NCBI GenBank assembly: GCA_946811695.1
Contig: OX328123.1
Location: forward strand, 45,158,903-45,222,902
Direction: 5' to 3'
Source of the DNA: Gonocerus acuteangulatus
Taxonomy: Eukaryota; Arthropoda; Insecta; Hemiptera; Coreidae
Length of the DNA stretch: 64,000 bases
Shown: positions 21,151 through 32,775 of the stretch, one piece after another
Numbering within the stretch: the first letter of the stretch is position 1
Layout: each line of letters begins with the position of its first letter
Made by a program: the position numbers and the translations under genes
The notes under the pieces: model-generated
The model's database searches: none
Told to the model about the DNA's origin: nothing
Seen by the model: only the letters and a program-made list of their open reading frames with translations

Positions 21151-22018
21151 AACACGGTGGTGAATGCACTCAATATCCTGTATTGATTATGTATGCGTTT
21201 CTAGGATACTTTCTGACATTTTGCAATAAGAGCATTCCTAGAGGTCGAAATATGCTGGATCAATGGCATTTTATTAAACGAGAGGCCAAACCACTATACA
21301 CTGAGACATTAGAAAATCATTGGGCTTGTATAACAAAGTTTCATTTTTATTAGTGGCACCATCATGTTGTATTGTTTAGTCTGATTTTTCAAACACTGAA
21401 GTTATGTTTCGTTCCATTACAATTTACTTAACTCCAATTATACTGGCCTTCAGTACTAAATCGGATTTTTTATCTGGTCGAGCTCAAATACTTTTAGAAT
21501 TTTAAACCTGCGTAAAATAAGAGAATTTTATCCTGCACTGAAAGCTATAGAGATCTCAGCTTTCTTTCAAGATAAAAGTCTTTCCGGTACTGCTCTCATG
21601 ACAAATGTCCTGGTGTAAATTTATACAGTGTAAGTTTATTTTCAATAGAAATTTGAGAGATTTTTAATCAGGATCTTATTCTATAAAGATGGGTCAGTTT
21701 CGTAAGGGTTCTCTTTGGAAGTTAAAATTCCAGGGAAATCCCCTGCATGCTGACTATTGTAGAAATAGATGTGGGATTTTTCATGCTTATATGATGATAC
21801 CTCATATAAGCATAAACGATTTTTTTTCTATGTGAAGTTAATTTATTTTCTTGTGTTTAAACTGGGACATTTTAAATATAAATTTATTTTAGATGAACAT
21901 TTAATTGTAGATGAGTCTTCAGTCTGAGGTAGTAATCATGGGATTGGAGAAGGAAGTAGTCAGCGCCTCGAACTCTGAAAAGCTCTTTCATTAATATTAA
22001 AAGCTAGTTATTATTCTC

Positions 22019-22064
22019 CGAAGACAGGTATAGTTGGGATTCGGCTAAACTATACCTGTCTTCG
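22019..22064. repeat. Perfect 17-bp hairpin
   Basis: CGAAGACAGGTATAGTT is followed after 12 bases by its exact reverse complement AACTATACCTGTCTTCG. The loop is GGGATTCGGCTA. Confidence 0.85.
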
Positions 22065-23377
22065 TATCTCTACAGCGGCTAACTATCTCCATCTATAGTT
22101 ATTATTCTATTTTGGAAGAAAGGAATTTTTAACAATTGGATGAAAAGGGATAAATTGGTTCAGAATAAGAGAGTTTTATGAAGATACTAAGGTGATTAGA
22201 AGCGTGAAAGACGGTAATACTGAATCTACTTGATTGTCGTGGCACTCCAGATGACTACCATGTTTATAATTAATAAGGATAGAGGAGTACACCTGTCACG
22301 AAGCTATTGATGACGTGGTACAGATGATTTACTCTGTCTCGAACAGGAAGGGCCCACTTCACCAGCTTCAGATTCTCCTGACAGCTCATAAATTCCCTAT
22401 GAATTCAATGAGGACAAAGGACTCAAGCCGATGGCGAGTCTCCACGATTTTGGTTTTCGTAATAAAAGATGGCCTCTTTGTATCTGACTCGAACCTGTGG
22501 AAAGTCACGTCCGATGAGAAGTTTCACAAAGTAACAATAGTTCACGTTTGGGAAATGAGAGAGCTTACCATGGAACATAATTATGTTTTTAGAGGATAAC
22601 TTAACATGTTGACTGCCAGGTCCGACTTACAGTCGGAGTTAGGATGTCTCGTCGAGTGCTGAGCCCCACGAAGTGTCGGAGTTTGACTATCCCTACCTTA
22701 CCGTTCACTTCCCCCACTTCGATATCCCAGGGAAAACTTACAAACTTAAACTGGCAATCAGTTCAAGTTTGCCGTTTCAAGAACCACTTTGGATCGGGCA
22801 GATTCGACTTCTTTCAATTTTTTTTTCGATTGTTAGTAAGTTTTTTTGGAACTGAAAAATAAGCGGTTTTGGTGCGCTAAATGTGCCAAATAATTTTTTT
22901 TTCTTCCTAGTTATGTATTCACTTTTGAGTTGTTACCTGGGAAAACATTAAAATTGACCATTGGGGCACACTTTGAAACTTGAATGCCAGTGAAAGTGTT
23001 AATGAAACTGGCCTTTGTACTCATTTCATAATTAACTAAGTAGAAGTTTTCAAGTTTCGTAATATCATAGTTCTTATTCGGTTAATGTTAGAGATTACCA
23101 TGAAAAATAATTATCTTTTTAGACTAGTAATGTTTCCGAAAGAACACTGTTTCAACTCAAATGTCTGAGGTTTCGAGGCACAATTGATAATTATTTTTCA
23201 ACAAAAGGAGGTTTTAGCAATGTTCGTCCTTTGTCTTTAGAGTAATAATCACAAGTTGTTTATCAAGAATCTCATTAAAATTCCATTCTTCTCCATAAAA
23301 TATGATTTATCTATTAATAAAATAACTATCGAGTTCGTAGCGCCGTAAAGAGGATAGTAAGGATGTACACATTGAAT

Positions 23378-23385
23378 AGTATTGT
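23378..23385. repeat. 8-bp target duplication, left
   Basis: AGTATTGT, repeated exactly at 23884-23891 on the other side of the hAT element. Confidence 0.9.
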
Positions 23386-23530
23386 CAGGGCCCCCACTTC
23401 TCAGAGCCGCTCCCCACAACCAGATCGCGGGCCCCCACTTCTCAGAGCCGCTCCCCACAACCAGATCGCGGGCCCCCACTTCTCAGAGCCGGCCCCCCAC
23501 TTCTCAGAGCCGGCCCCCTACTTCTCAGGG
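23386..23530. repeat. GC-rich minisatellite at the hAT end
   Basis: The unit GGCCCCCACTTCTCAGAGCC recurs four to five times. Two copies are separated by GCTCCCCACAACCAGATCGC, making 42-bp higher units, and the others are about 23 bp apart. The opposite strand is rich in short G runs. Confidence 0.85.
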
Positions 23531-23883
23531 CCAGACTGAAAATTCTAGTACTTTGCTATAGGACTTTGGGCATTTTAAAATTATTTTCATTTTGAGTTTT
23601 GAGCGAAATGAGAATAAAAGCCGACAATCGGTGCAGCAAAGGTCACATTCAGTGCTTGTACGTTTATTACGACTCCTAATGAAATATACTATTCTGGGAC
23701 TGCACTTGTTTTGTCGTTTATGTACATTAAAAAAATATAGATCCAATTCAAATAAATATGGGCTACGCCCGTCTATATTTCTAAACCCCATTCTTTTTAC
23801 AAGCTCATAACCTATACATTTTTTTCCAATTAGCGAGGCCCGGGCCAACTATACCCGGCAGTCCCCCCCATGTGGCGGCCCTG
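23386..23883. mobile_element. Short hAT element with a minisatellite at one end
   Basis: The 498-bp element begins CAGGGCCCCC and ends GGCGGCCCTG, giving hAT-like inverted tips, and is flanked by the perfect octamer AGTATTGT. Its left end is expanded into GC-rich tandem units (see 23386-23530). The middle has a minus-strand open stretch of about 100 codons with no recognisable transposase motif, so it is non-autonomous. Confidence 0.85.
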
Positions 23884-23998
23884 AGTATTGTTCAAGGTTT
23901 ATTTATTTTATGGGGTTTTAGGTTTTCTTTACTGTTTTTGCCGACGTAGGCTATAACATGAAGTGAGGCAAATATACATTCTGTCCAGTATATATCCT

Positions 23999-24001
<3 letters not shown>

Positions 24002-24072
<71 letters not shown>
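24002..24072. repeat. (TA)n microsatellite
   Basis: About 71 bp of pure TA repeats just downstream of the splice donor at 24177. Confidence 0.95.
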
Positions 24073-24074
<2 letters not shown>

Positions 24075-24177
24075 CATAACAAGCCAGGGAAAGCTGTTCT
24101 GGAAGGAGAAGGAGATTAAAATGTAACATGGCATAATATATTTCTGTAAATTGGAGTCGTGGTATGTTTCTACTGAC

Positions 24178-24381
24178 CTGGTATGAGGATAGACATCCGA
24201 AAAGACCCGAGTGTGTGTCCTCTAGTCCCAGTAGCTGCCTGTCGTTGATGCAGTACTGCTCTCGGATATCCTGTTTCGAGTACATGGGTGTCCCTCTGCG
24301 GAGCCGGCCCCCTTCCTTCCGGCGACCCATCCTCTCGTCTTCCGATTCGTAAGTTGCTGGCTCCGCGACCTGAAGGTCCGC
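24178..24381 (-). CDS. Internal exon of the unrecognised host gene (basic segment)
   Basis: This 204-nt exon (68 codons, phase 0-0) lies between the acceptor TATTGCAG|GCG and the donor CAG|GTCAGT on the minus strand. The peptide begins ADLQVAEPATYESEDERMGR, continues through a basic run (GRRKEGGRLRRG) and the segment TPMYSKQDIREQYCINDRQL, and ends HSGLFGCLSSYQ. The open frame runs past the donor into the intron up to a (TA)n tract, but the splice consensus and the phase match with the next exon favour the boundary given. No domain is recognised. The mix of acidic, basic and Tyr-containing motifs would fit an intracellular tail, which is inference only. Confidence 0.75.
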
Positions 24382-26289
24382 CTGCAATATAAACTCAATT
24401 AGATACTAAAACAAAAACTATAGCAAGATACTCTCTTCTAGTCTGAAAGGAAAGGTTCTTGGACCGAGAGTCCTCTGTTGTGGCGAGTTTCTTCCCTCTC
24501 TAAGAGGAAGGAAACACAGCTTCTGACTTCTACCTTCATAAATCACCTCTTACTTGTCGGCATATGTCATCAGTAGTAGTTGTTCGGCTGTTGAAAGCAG
24601 AATGCCAACTTAAGCATTAAGGGATTTAGTCAAGCATACAATTTTTTTTTACAAATTACTCTCAGGGTTCACACCTATATATTTTCCAATATGTAAGTAA
24701 ATAAATGTAATCCAAAAGGCTGACTCATGAAAGAATTTGCGTAAAAATAGATAAAATCCCTGAGAAAATCTTAGGAATCTTACTTGGACAACTAGCTGTT
24801 CTGAATTACCATACATAAATAAGGAATGAAGAAGAACTCATACATTTAGATGAATCTGGAAGCGAATGCTTCTCGTATTTCAAGTCCATGGAATGATTTA
24901 TTTCCTTTATTTAATTTATGAAAGTTTAAATACTTAATTGAAATAGAAATATTCAAATATTTTCTTAACTTTACTCCGAGGATAAAGTGGCTGTGTTTTA
25001 AGAATTAAAAACGAAAATATTCAAACAATAATAATAATAATGAAAAAATCCATATATCTTTGTGTAATCCACAGGGGATTATGTATTCTCTTATCTTAAT
25101 AAGTAATACAGTTAGAACATTATTAAATTATTAAAACATTTCTGAATTTAAATGTTACTTTTTTCAATTTTGTTCTGTATAACTATCTTATAGTGCCTTG
25201 CTTCATGGGTTGGATACGGCCTCCCTGACATACCCTAGGCTAACCCAGCCATTAGTACATTTATTAATGAGGTGCCGTATAGTCCTGAATTGCCAGCTAG
25301 TTGCGTCTACGATTTGTTCTATTGAATTCAATTTATAATTTAATGAAATTAATAATTATTAAATGTACAAGGTGTAGTAGTAAGGTATTGTAGAAGTCTA
25401 CGTTGGCTATCCCATCATAAGGAAAGGAAGCGTTTAAGAATAGATGAGACTAAGCGAGGTTGATAGCTGGACAGGGGAGTGTGGAAGCTGTGCCTCTCCA
25501 ATCCATCAAATCCCCCACAGTGAAATATAAACACAACCACGATATAGGTGGAGCTGGTGTGCTCCAAGATAAATGGTGTGGCTCTTTCCTGTTAAAGATT
25601 TTCAATTTTACTCTCAGCTATTCATCATCGGCCTGAAACCCGTTGCGTTTTAGGTACGCTATTATTTCCTCTGAGGACCGAATTGGTTTATTTTTTTGCA
25701 TACGATTTCCTTCGCATTTAGTAATATAACTTTTTGAGGAATTAAAACATTTTTTAAAAGGAAGAAAATCAACCCAACTCACCTAAGGTGCTTTAACTCT
25801 GGACGTTTCTGTAATATACATATGAAAGTGGATTCACACACGCGATGTAACGGGCACGAGATTCTACCGACGAGATTTAAAATACTCTTCTCGGTATTCG
25901 ACCGGGCCGTGACAGTGATCTGGCCGTTCCCGGATTGTAACCATAAAATTACTTACCATTGATATTTTTCTATTTTCACGGCTGTACCACCAGTTGATTT
26001 TTCAATCCTGAATTGTTGAAGAGTACAGTTTGAAACCTAATTTTTATTATATTATCTTCTTCCCTATAGTTGGAGAAGCGGAAGGTATTGAGCCGTTGTA
26101 TAATGTTATTGTTGTATTGAAAGTCTATTATTGGGCATGGGACACTGTTCTGTAAATTTCTTCTTCATTTAAATAAATGAGAATTCTTAAGAAATGAGAT
26201 TGAGTGACAAGGGGTGGGATTAGGTATTTAACTATTTGAAATAAATAAATCACTTTATTTTACGGTATTCTAGATATATTGATTATTTA

Positions 26290-26412
26290 AAAGATCGGCC
26301 CTTGAAGATCGATTCTTTAAAAAGAGCGGCCCTTGGAGATAGATTTTTTGGAAAAAATCGACCCTTGGAGATCGATTCTTTGAAAAGATCGGCCCTTTGA
26401 GCTCGATTCAAA
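26290..26412. repeat. Degenerate minisatellite, unit about 31-40 bp
   Basis: Four variants of GATCGGCCCTTGGAGATCGA, each with a T/A-rich link (TTCTTTAAAA or similar), occur in series. Substitutions and small indels distinguish all copies. Confidence 0.75.
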
Positions 26413-26811
26413 AAATTAATTTATCGGGTTAAAAAGACCTATTCAGACTGCCAAGCTCTACTCTCTGGCTTGATGGACCCGCTTCCGTTGCTTTTCCTGT
26501 TCCTTTTAATTTTCTTCAACACAAGATTGTCATCTGAAAAAGACACGGACATTTTGGCTGCTAAAGTACACTGCCAGATCACGCATGGTACTCCAATCAT
26601 TGTAAATTGAACTCACTGTGAGACCACGGCCATCGTGCCGGACAAGACTCGTTTGTGTGTTACTTCAGAGGTCCAAATTAAAGGAAATTCAAGATAATTC
26701 AAAGGTTAATGATCAACCTGTCGCAAAAGCATCGTGCATTCCCTAGACAATTATTTATTCCTGTATGATCATCCACAAATATGGCGATTCGCTCAATACA
26801 ACTATAAATAT

Positions 26812-26995
26812 CATAGGAACTGCGTCATCTTAGCGCATACGAGTTATCATTTTCTTTGTATCTTTAATGAATAATGTAATGATCTATTCGAATGAAATTT
26901 CAAATATTTTAGGCGCCCCAAGACACAGGAAACTGAAAGCAGCGACAAGATAGTAACATTACTTAAGACTGAGAACTGGTACAAGATGGCGGAGT
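26812..26995 (+). repeat. 5'-end relic of the Helentron-like repeat
   Basis: AGGAACTGCGTCATCTTAGCGC matches the 5' motif (in parts AGGAACTGCGTCATC and TTAGCGC). A later block AGGCGCCCCAAG...GGAAACTGA matches 6448-6475 of copy H1. The remainder is lost. Confidence 0.5.
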
Positions 26996-27796
26996 CTTCG
27001 GAGTGACGGTTATCCCCGTTCTTTGCCTAAAGATTTTTTTATTTAACCACTTAAATCAAAAAATCTTTTCTTACTTATTTTTTGTTGCTGCTGTTAAATA
27101 TTGGTTTTCTCTTATTACTAAATAATAACTATTTAGATTACTACTACAACTAGATAGATGCAGAAAGGAACATTTTTAATGTTTATAATTATTTCATATT
27201 CATATTGTTTGTAATTTATTTGCTTCATATATTCTTATTTAAAATATTTGGAAAAACACTCATATATATTCTGTTTGTAATTTTTTTTGTAAACTAAAAA
27301 ATCCTTATTCATTCATAAATATTCCATGATTCATTATTGTATAACTTAAGCTTCCTTAAGACTTTCCATCTTGTTATAACTTGGTATGTGAACATATTAT
27401 TATCAAGAAATGTAAAAAATATAATCAAGTTGGATTCAACTGCTCGTTCGCAGATAACCTGTAGCTAAATTCACCAGTAGTGGCTTTATTGAAGGATAGC
27501 TATTACATTTTTATTTTCTGTTTCTAAGTCTTCTCCGTACAAGTAAAAAAAAAGAAAAAAAAAGGAGTTTTAAATGTAGCTCAAAAACTTCTTTTTCCTT
27601 GGAATGATAAGAAAGCTATCTCCAAATATGGTCAGTTGGACATGACTCTCTCATACAATATATTAACCTTTTCAAATTAAACTTGCTCAGTCTATTGATA
27701 AAAATATGGATACTTTCAATTAATTTATTTACTTTATTAATTCATTTTAAATGGTTTAAATAATAAATATAATCAATACAAAAAGGTAATAATTAC

Positions 27797-27870
27797 CTGG
27801 ATGGAAACGTCATTGAGGAGATATGTGTTTTTTGGCGATACATGATTTTGTTCTCTGTGTGCTCTTCCTC
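27797..27870 (-). CDS. Short internal exon of the unrecognised host gene
   Basis: This 74-nt exon has an acceptor with a long pyrimidine tract (TTTTTTTCAG on the minus strand) and the donor CAG|GTAATT. Of the three frames, one contains a stop and one would not match the phase of the next exon. The remaining frame takes one base from the previous exon, then reads GRAHREQNHVSPKNTYLLND and VSIQ, and joins ADLQVAEP at 24381 in phase. Upstream exons must exist to the right, or upstream of the window, but I could not identify one. The exon is too short for ORF scanning and rests on splice sites plus phase. Confidence 0.62.
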
Positions 27871-28209
27871 CTGAAAAAAAGAAATGAAACAATGTACAAC
27901 TGTCTATTAAAGTAATTTTTTGAAGCTAACGGTATGTTTGGTTAAATATAACCCCAATATTAAAAAAGTCCGACTCGCAGGAACTGCAGCATCTTAGCGC
28001 GGGTCCGTTCATGTCCCTAGTGCCATTTGATAAGCTTAGAAAAGAAATAAACTTATTTTTTTTATATATCTCGTGAAAATTGTCAACATCCTCTCGAACA
28101 TCTCGAATAAAAGTGATATTAAGGCGTCAGGAACACCGACAGTAGCTAACTTTTACACAGAAGCGGAAATTACAGAATCTGGCTCTCATTCTAAAGCAAA
28201 GCTCTATAA

Positions 28210-29300
28210 ATCAATACAAAATATGCCTAATAAAGCCTTTCTAGTGGATACAGAAGCATGGGCGTATATGAGGGGGGGGGGCTGAGGGGGCTGCAGCCCC
28301 TCCCGAAATTTTGAATAGATGATAAAAACTTCTCGTAAAACCCTTAAAAATAAATTAAATAAGATCACTTAGTTCATAAAACATATTTTATTTTACGTGT
28401 AATAGCGTTTTAGTTGCCTAAAACTATTCCAAGCTATAAATATTTAGTATTCCATACCCTGGAAATGGTCTCAGCCCCCCCCGAAATTGTTTTTATATAC
28501 GCCCATGTACAGAAGGATCAAGAAGAAGTACACAAGATTGAGTAGAATACCCTGCCTAATATAGCCTATATAGAATAATATGCCGAATAAAACCTATCTA
28601 GTTAATACACAAGGACAAATAAAAGTCTTGACGAATAACAAGTCAAGAAAAAAAATTTATTTAACAAAATAAAACAAAGTTTAGTTGCCCAACTACAATA
28701 GAATAATATACCTAATTAAGTCTATGGAGTAGATTCAAATGGACCAAAAACAAGTCTTGTGGAATATTGTTTTTTTTTCTAATTAAATACTTTTTATCAA
28801 TATTTAGTATATAACCTTTTTTGAAAACTATTGATTGCTAATTGATGAATCGGTTTACAACTAAGTAGTCTTTAAGAATATTTAGTATATAACCTATGTT
28901 TGGATCTGTGTTTTTGGGGTGCTCTCCGCCTAGGCTTTGTATTTGTGTCGGCAGATACCTGGGGTATATTTACAGCTCTTGAGGATTAACTCTTAGCAGG
29001 TAAATTTCCTGCGGACCTTCTGCTTCTACGGGCATTGAACCATCATATTCGCTCATAGTATCTAACCGTTATGAAGTTTATTTTTTGGATTTAGGACTTA
29101 ATATACATATGTAGACTAAATCATAGCAAGAAGTAATCCTCCGTCGTCGGTTCTTAACTATGTAGACTCGCTAATGTTATCCAATCTTAGATACATCGTA
29201 TTTAAAATCCACAGCAAAAACACGACATTTCATCAGAATCCCCTGCTGAATAAAACTTATATAGAATAATATGCAAAATAAAGCCTATCTAGTGGATAAA
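28210..29300. repeat. Dispersed degenerate unit within the Helentron-like copy
   Basis: Variants of AATATGCCTAATAAAGCC followed by TAT(C)TAGTGGATA occur near 28215, 28555, 28580, 28705, 29245 and 29270. They are too diverged to give a fixed period. Confidence 0.5.
28257..28507. mobile_element. hAT-type MITE, copy 1
   Basis: This 251-bp element has tips CATGGGCGTATA and TATACGCCCATG, followed by G-rich and C-rich subterminal stretches around CTGCAGCCCC. It is flanked by a perfect octamer TACAGAAG (28249-28256 and 28508-28515). It is related to the copy at 44816-45048. Confidence 0.9.
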
Positions 29301-30314
29301 AATAGAGGAAAAAAGCCGTTCGTGGTGGTAGAAAATCTTAATAATATTTCGCTCAGAAATCTCCGAAATATTGTCACTAATTTTACGTATCCTGTTTTAT
29401 AGCCAAATATATTTATATTCTATAATCAATAAGAAAAACCTACTAACAATAAAAAACTATGGGTAACTGATGAAAATAAAGAATACCAAGAATAATTCTA
29501 AAGAACGAAATCAACACCAGTACTGTAATCTAGATATTCATACGGCATTTTCGAATTCTAACAAACAAAATATTGATTCTAATTATACGTATCCTGTTTT
29601 ATTGACAAATACATTTGACTACTATAAGCAATTAAAAACACTAGGGAATAAGTATCAAAATCAAAGACAAAAAGAACAGTTCGAATAAGCGAAATCAATT
29701 ACTTTAAAGTTTTAAGCACTTATTTCTCCGATTGACATCGCCTAATCAAAACTTTCATTAGAACCTTTTTTGTAGAGCATTTAGTAAGCTTTCCAATGGT
29801 ATTCTTCCGTTTCCCAAGATTCTTAACCTTTTTCGAGATATTAAGGAAAGTATACAAAGTTACCAAAACTTTTTTATGTCTGTTAATAAAATATTTTATT
29901 CTAACCCTTCCTTAACTCCAAACGCAACCAAAATTTCAACATATTAGTTTTAATGAAAGTAGAAGATGCAGTAAATGTTCCAACTGAATCCCATGATTCT
30001 AAGTACCCAAACCAAAAACGGCATTCAAAAATTATTTTTTCAGTCTTCTCGAAAACGGTTAAAGCTATCGCCTTGAAAATGGTTTCATTCGTTTTCCTAG
30101 CCCAAGAAGCCTATAAAACGAGTACTTACAAGCTTATGAACTCAAAAACGTAAGCGTTACGATTTTTTTTGCGCGAATTTCGCCCCAAACGCCATCTTCC
30201 AGTGGGCGGATTTTTCTGGTTAACGAACTTGACCTTTCAAATTGGACGACAGATTTTTGTACCAAATTTCATCAAAATCGGACCATCAGGGAAGCCAGAA
30301 ATGAGCGAACAGAC

Positions 30315-30316
<2 letters not shown>

Positions 30317-30383
<67 letters not shown>
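30317..30383. repeat. (TA)n microsatellite inside Helentron-like copy
   Basis: About 67 bp of TA repeats after GCGAACAGACAAC, at the same relative position as in copy H3. Confidence 0.95.
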
Positions 30384-30387
<4 letters not shown>

Positions 30388-30618
30388 TATACATATTATA
30401 TATATACAAATTTGAACCACCGTTATTTTCGGTCTCTAGGGTTTCTGAAACGCGAAATTTTCTTGTCGGCACTTCCGGATTGTTTCATTGTATCAACCTT
30501 ATAAGCGGGGTTCCTCCCTATGGGGGAGGGAGGAACCGCGCTAAAAAGTCCAAGTAAGAAGACCAATTTTTTTTCTCGTTCACAAGAGAAAATTAGTTCT
30601 ATTTTTCACTCCAGCTGG

Positions 30619-30619
<1 letters not shown>

Positions 30620-30657
<38 letters not shown>
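30620..30657. repeat. (TA)n microsatellite
   Basis: About 37 bp of TA repeats; flanks are unremarkable. Confidence 0.95.
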
Positions 30658-30659
<2 letters not shown>

Positions 30660-30885
30660 AAATTATAGATGATATTTTGAAAGAGACGGATACCAATTTT
30701 ATTTTTCCTAAGCTTTTTAAAGAATATCTAAAAGAAAAAATGGATGAAATACTGTGATTATATGCGAAACATTGTAAAGCAATATAAAGTTAAAGGTTGT
30801 ATTACTAAATTTGGGATTTCTGTGGAAATAAAATTAAAAGAAAAACCCTTAGATTAAATTTAAATTTTAACGTCCGTTATTATAA

Positions 30886-30945
30886 ACTAAGAATTTTAGG
30901 ACGGTTTATCTATAGGTTACCACCCATTATACTTGTATAGAGGAA
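30886..30945 (-). repeat. SINE family B tail fragment
   Basis: GGTTTATCTATAGGTTACCACCC and flanks (in parts TTTATCTATAGG, TTACCACCC) match 20998-21045, without the tRNA-like head. Confidence 0.5.
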
Positions 30946-31572
30946 GAATACCCAGCGCAGAAATTACTTTCTCTTCGAATAACTCTCTGAATTTTGTTTA
31001 GATATTTCAGGACTTTGATGTTCAAAGAAGCAATAGTTAGAATTGAGAAAATAGGGGATGATGAAGAAAAAGGCTCTCAAAGGAAGAAGATATAAAGTTA
31101 ACCACAATAGCGAACAAAGAAACTCCTTGTATGTGTGTAGAAAACATTATTGATAAGATTACTGGGGAGAAAATAGAAATTCACTTTAGTGTCGGCTTGT
31201 GGAATTAGATGAAAGCATCCAGAGGCTCGCAAGCCTTTACAATTCAGATTGTGTATTTGCAGAGGCCAGCGAATCTACATATTCGCGTCGCCAGCTTCTT
31301 CCTTCCTCGTTGGAATACATACATTTCACCCTTTCAGAGAATAAAAATACATTTTATTTCGAAATGGAAATTATTATTCAAAGGCATTTTTTGTCGATAA
31401 ACATACAACAGATTTGCTTTACATTTGTAGGGGTGACAAATCTGAGATTAAAGTAGGATTACGGATAAGATAAGAACATTTAGTATAAACATTTAGGGCA
31501 TAAGAACAATATACTACACATTACACACAAGGTGGGTACAGTACGATTCATTCTGGAATAACTTGTTATAAT

Positions 31573-31574
<2 letters not shown>

Positions 31575-31623
<49 letters not shown>
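31575..31623. repeat. (TA)n microsatellite
   Basis: About 48 bp of TA repeats adjoining a jockey-type 3' UTR fragment. Confidence 0.95.
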
Positions 31624-31626
<3 letters not shown>

Positions 31627-31745
31627 TAATTTGTTTATTTGAAATCTGTGCATAAATCATTAGTACAATCGTCAAGTTTGTTGACACAGATAATATATAA
31701 AAGTTGATTAAAACGGTAAAATTAAAACAAAATAAAAATAACGAT
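31624..31745 (-). mobile_element. Jockey-type LINE 3' UTR fragment
   Basis: GTTTATTTGAAATCTGTGCA, CAAGTTTGTTGACACAGATA and AAAACGGTAAAA parallel the untranslated 3' end at 34990-35100 in order and spacing, so this is the 3' end of the same LINE family on the minus strand. It is separated from the endonuclease fragment at 32225 by a (TA)n tract and unrecognised sequence. Confidence 0.55.
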
Positions 31746-31751
31746 TATAAT

Positions 31752-31754
<3 letters not shown>

Positions 31755-31799
<45 letters not shown>
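31755..31799. repeat. (TA)n microsatellite
   Basis: About 45 bp of TA repeats, again following AACGATTATAATGG. Confidence 0.95.
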
Positions 31800-31805
<6 letters not shown>

Positions 31806-32224
31806 GGAGGTACTACACTACTTCATAAACGAACAAAAATGTCATCATTTTTTTTATTCATCTTGATGCTCAAAGCTTGTAGTGGTAACAACCCCGTAGA
31901 TATGGGGTTCCATTCTCTTTAAACATAGTTTGGAGTAAAATTAAACTTCTAATGAACCTATTTAGTTTATTAAAAAAATAACAAAAAACAAAACAAAACG
32001 TCTTTCTCTTTAGACATCCGCGATGTATACAGTTTACAATCCAAAACAAATTACAGCCGGTATGAGCAAATTAGTAATTTGGGTCCAAAGCAAAATCCCC
32101 TTCAGATGAATAAACCCCCTTAATTAATAAATAAATAATAATTGTAAAGCTGAATTTATATTCAAATATTTCGTATCTGTTATTTTACATGAAGATAATA
32201 CAATTTTAAAGGATAGAGCGATGC

Positions 32225-32775
32225 CGAAATATTAAAAAAATTGAGTTGGTTGAGGAGGTGAAGAATTTGAATCTGCATCGGAGTGAATAACAGGAGGATT
32301 GGGCTATCCTATATGGTCGGCCGAGAGATCGTCCAGCGGGAAGATGGATGTAGGGATTTGGGAAATACCATATGAAACGAAGAAGTCAAAAAAATCAGGT
32401 CGTTTTGTGCGAGAAGTGGGCCAATATGTCGATGAAGAGGGTGTGATTATTTTTTTTGGAGACGGTAGAAAGGGGTTTTATTAGAGCTATTGTTTGGGCA
32501 TAGCGTCACGACAACCCCATTAGGGATGTTTTGAATTGTAGTCCCCGCCAATTAGGAAACGTGGACCAAGATATTCGAAAGGTTCTGGCGGAAACAGATC
32601 TATTTGGAGGAAAGTATATGGCTGCATTAGCGATGGGAAATTAGAGTGTCGACTGAAAAGAAATTGATGTACTCTGTAGAATATTTGGAATGGAGTGATT
32701 TGGAATTTGGAAGAGAGAAATCGAAGACCGTACCAGTATTGCAGTTTCCCCATAAGCAGTCCCGTCTGGATGGTC
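32225..32775 (-). pseudogene. Jockey-type LINE endonuclease fragment
   Basis: On the minus strand, TIQTGLLMGKLQYWYGLRFL precedes PPEPFEYLGPRFLIGGDYNS. GGDYN is the conserved endonuclease motif holding a catalytic Asp and Asn, followed here by KHP as in other jockey-clade enzymes. Stops and a frameshift then interrupt the remaining part (PYRIAQSSCYSL). The piece covers the middle of an APE-type endonuclease. No RT follows, so it is an internal fragment. Confidence 0.65.

Larger units (their letters stand above)
16787..24177 (-). other. Host-gene intron with tandem repeats and DNA-element remnants
   Basis: This 7.4-kb interval between exons holds three 66-bp tandem copies (18661), a large inverted-repeat element (19036-20371), short perfect hairpins (20450 and 22019), a tRNA-derived SINE (20992) and a hAT element (23386-23883). 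Stretches such as 16787-17980, 21350-22010 and 22070-23370 show only AT-rich sequence and short spurious ORFs. Confidence 0.55.
24382..27796 (-). other. Host-gene intron, mostly unique AT-rich sequence
   Basis: This intron lies between the two upstream-most visible exons. It contains a degenerate minisatellite at 26290-26410 and a 5'-end relic of the Helentron-like repeat near 26812-26990. I see no other gene or repeat I can support. Confidence 0.5.
27962..30544 (+). mobile_element. Helentron-like copy H5/H6, possibly full length (2.58 kb)
   Basis: The 5' motif AAAAAGTCCGACTCGCAGGA with subterminal TTAGCGCGGGTCCG opens the element. The core (from about 29690), the (TA)n tract (30317-30383), the block ACCACCGTTATTTTCGGT and the hairpin GGTTCCTCCC..GGGAGGAACC with GCGCTAA close it. 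In between lie a hAT MITE (28257-28507) and diverged repeats of a unit resembling ATGCCTAATAAAGCCTATC. No protein is encoded. That the two ends belong to one element is inferred from order and orientation. Confidence 0.55.

Noticed and set aside
21096..21353. 85-codon plus-strand ORF beginning MWESNPRSL
   Set aside because: The start is the reverse of a tRNA-derived B-box, part of SINE family B, not a gene.
22315..22599. 94-codon plus-strand ORF
   Set aside because: No domain, splice or codon evidence; it is compatible with chance.
23525..23848. 107-codon minus-strand ORF in the hAT element at 23.4 kb
   Set aside because: There is no transposase motif and the element is only 498 bp, so coding is unlikely.
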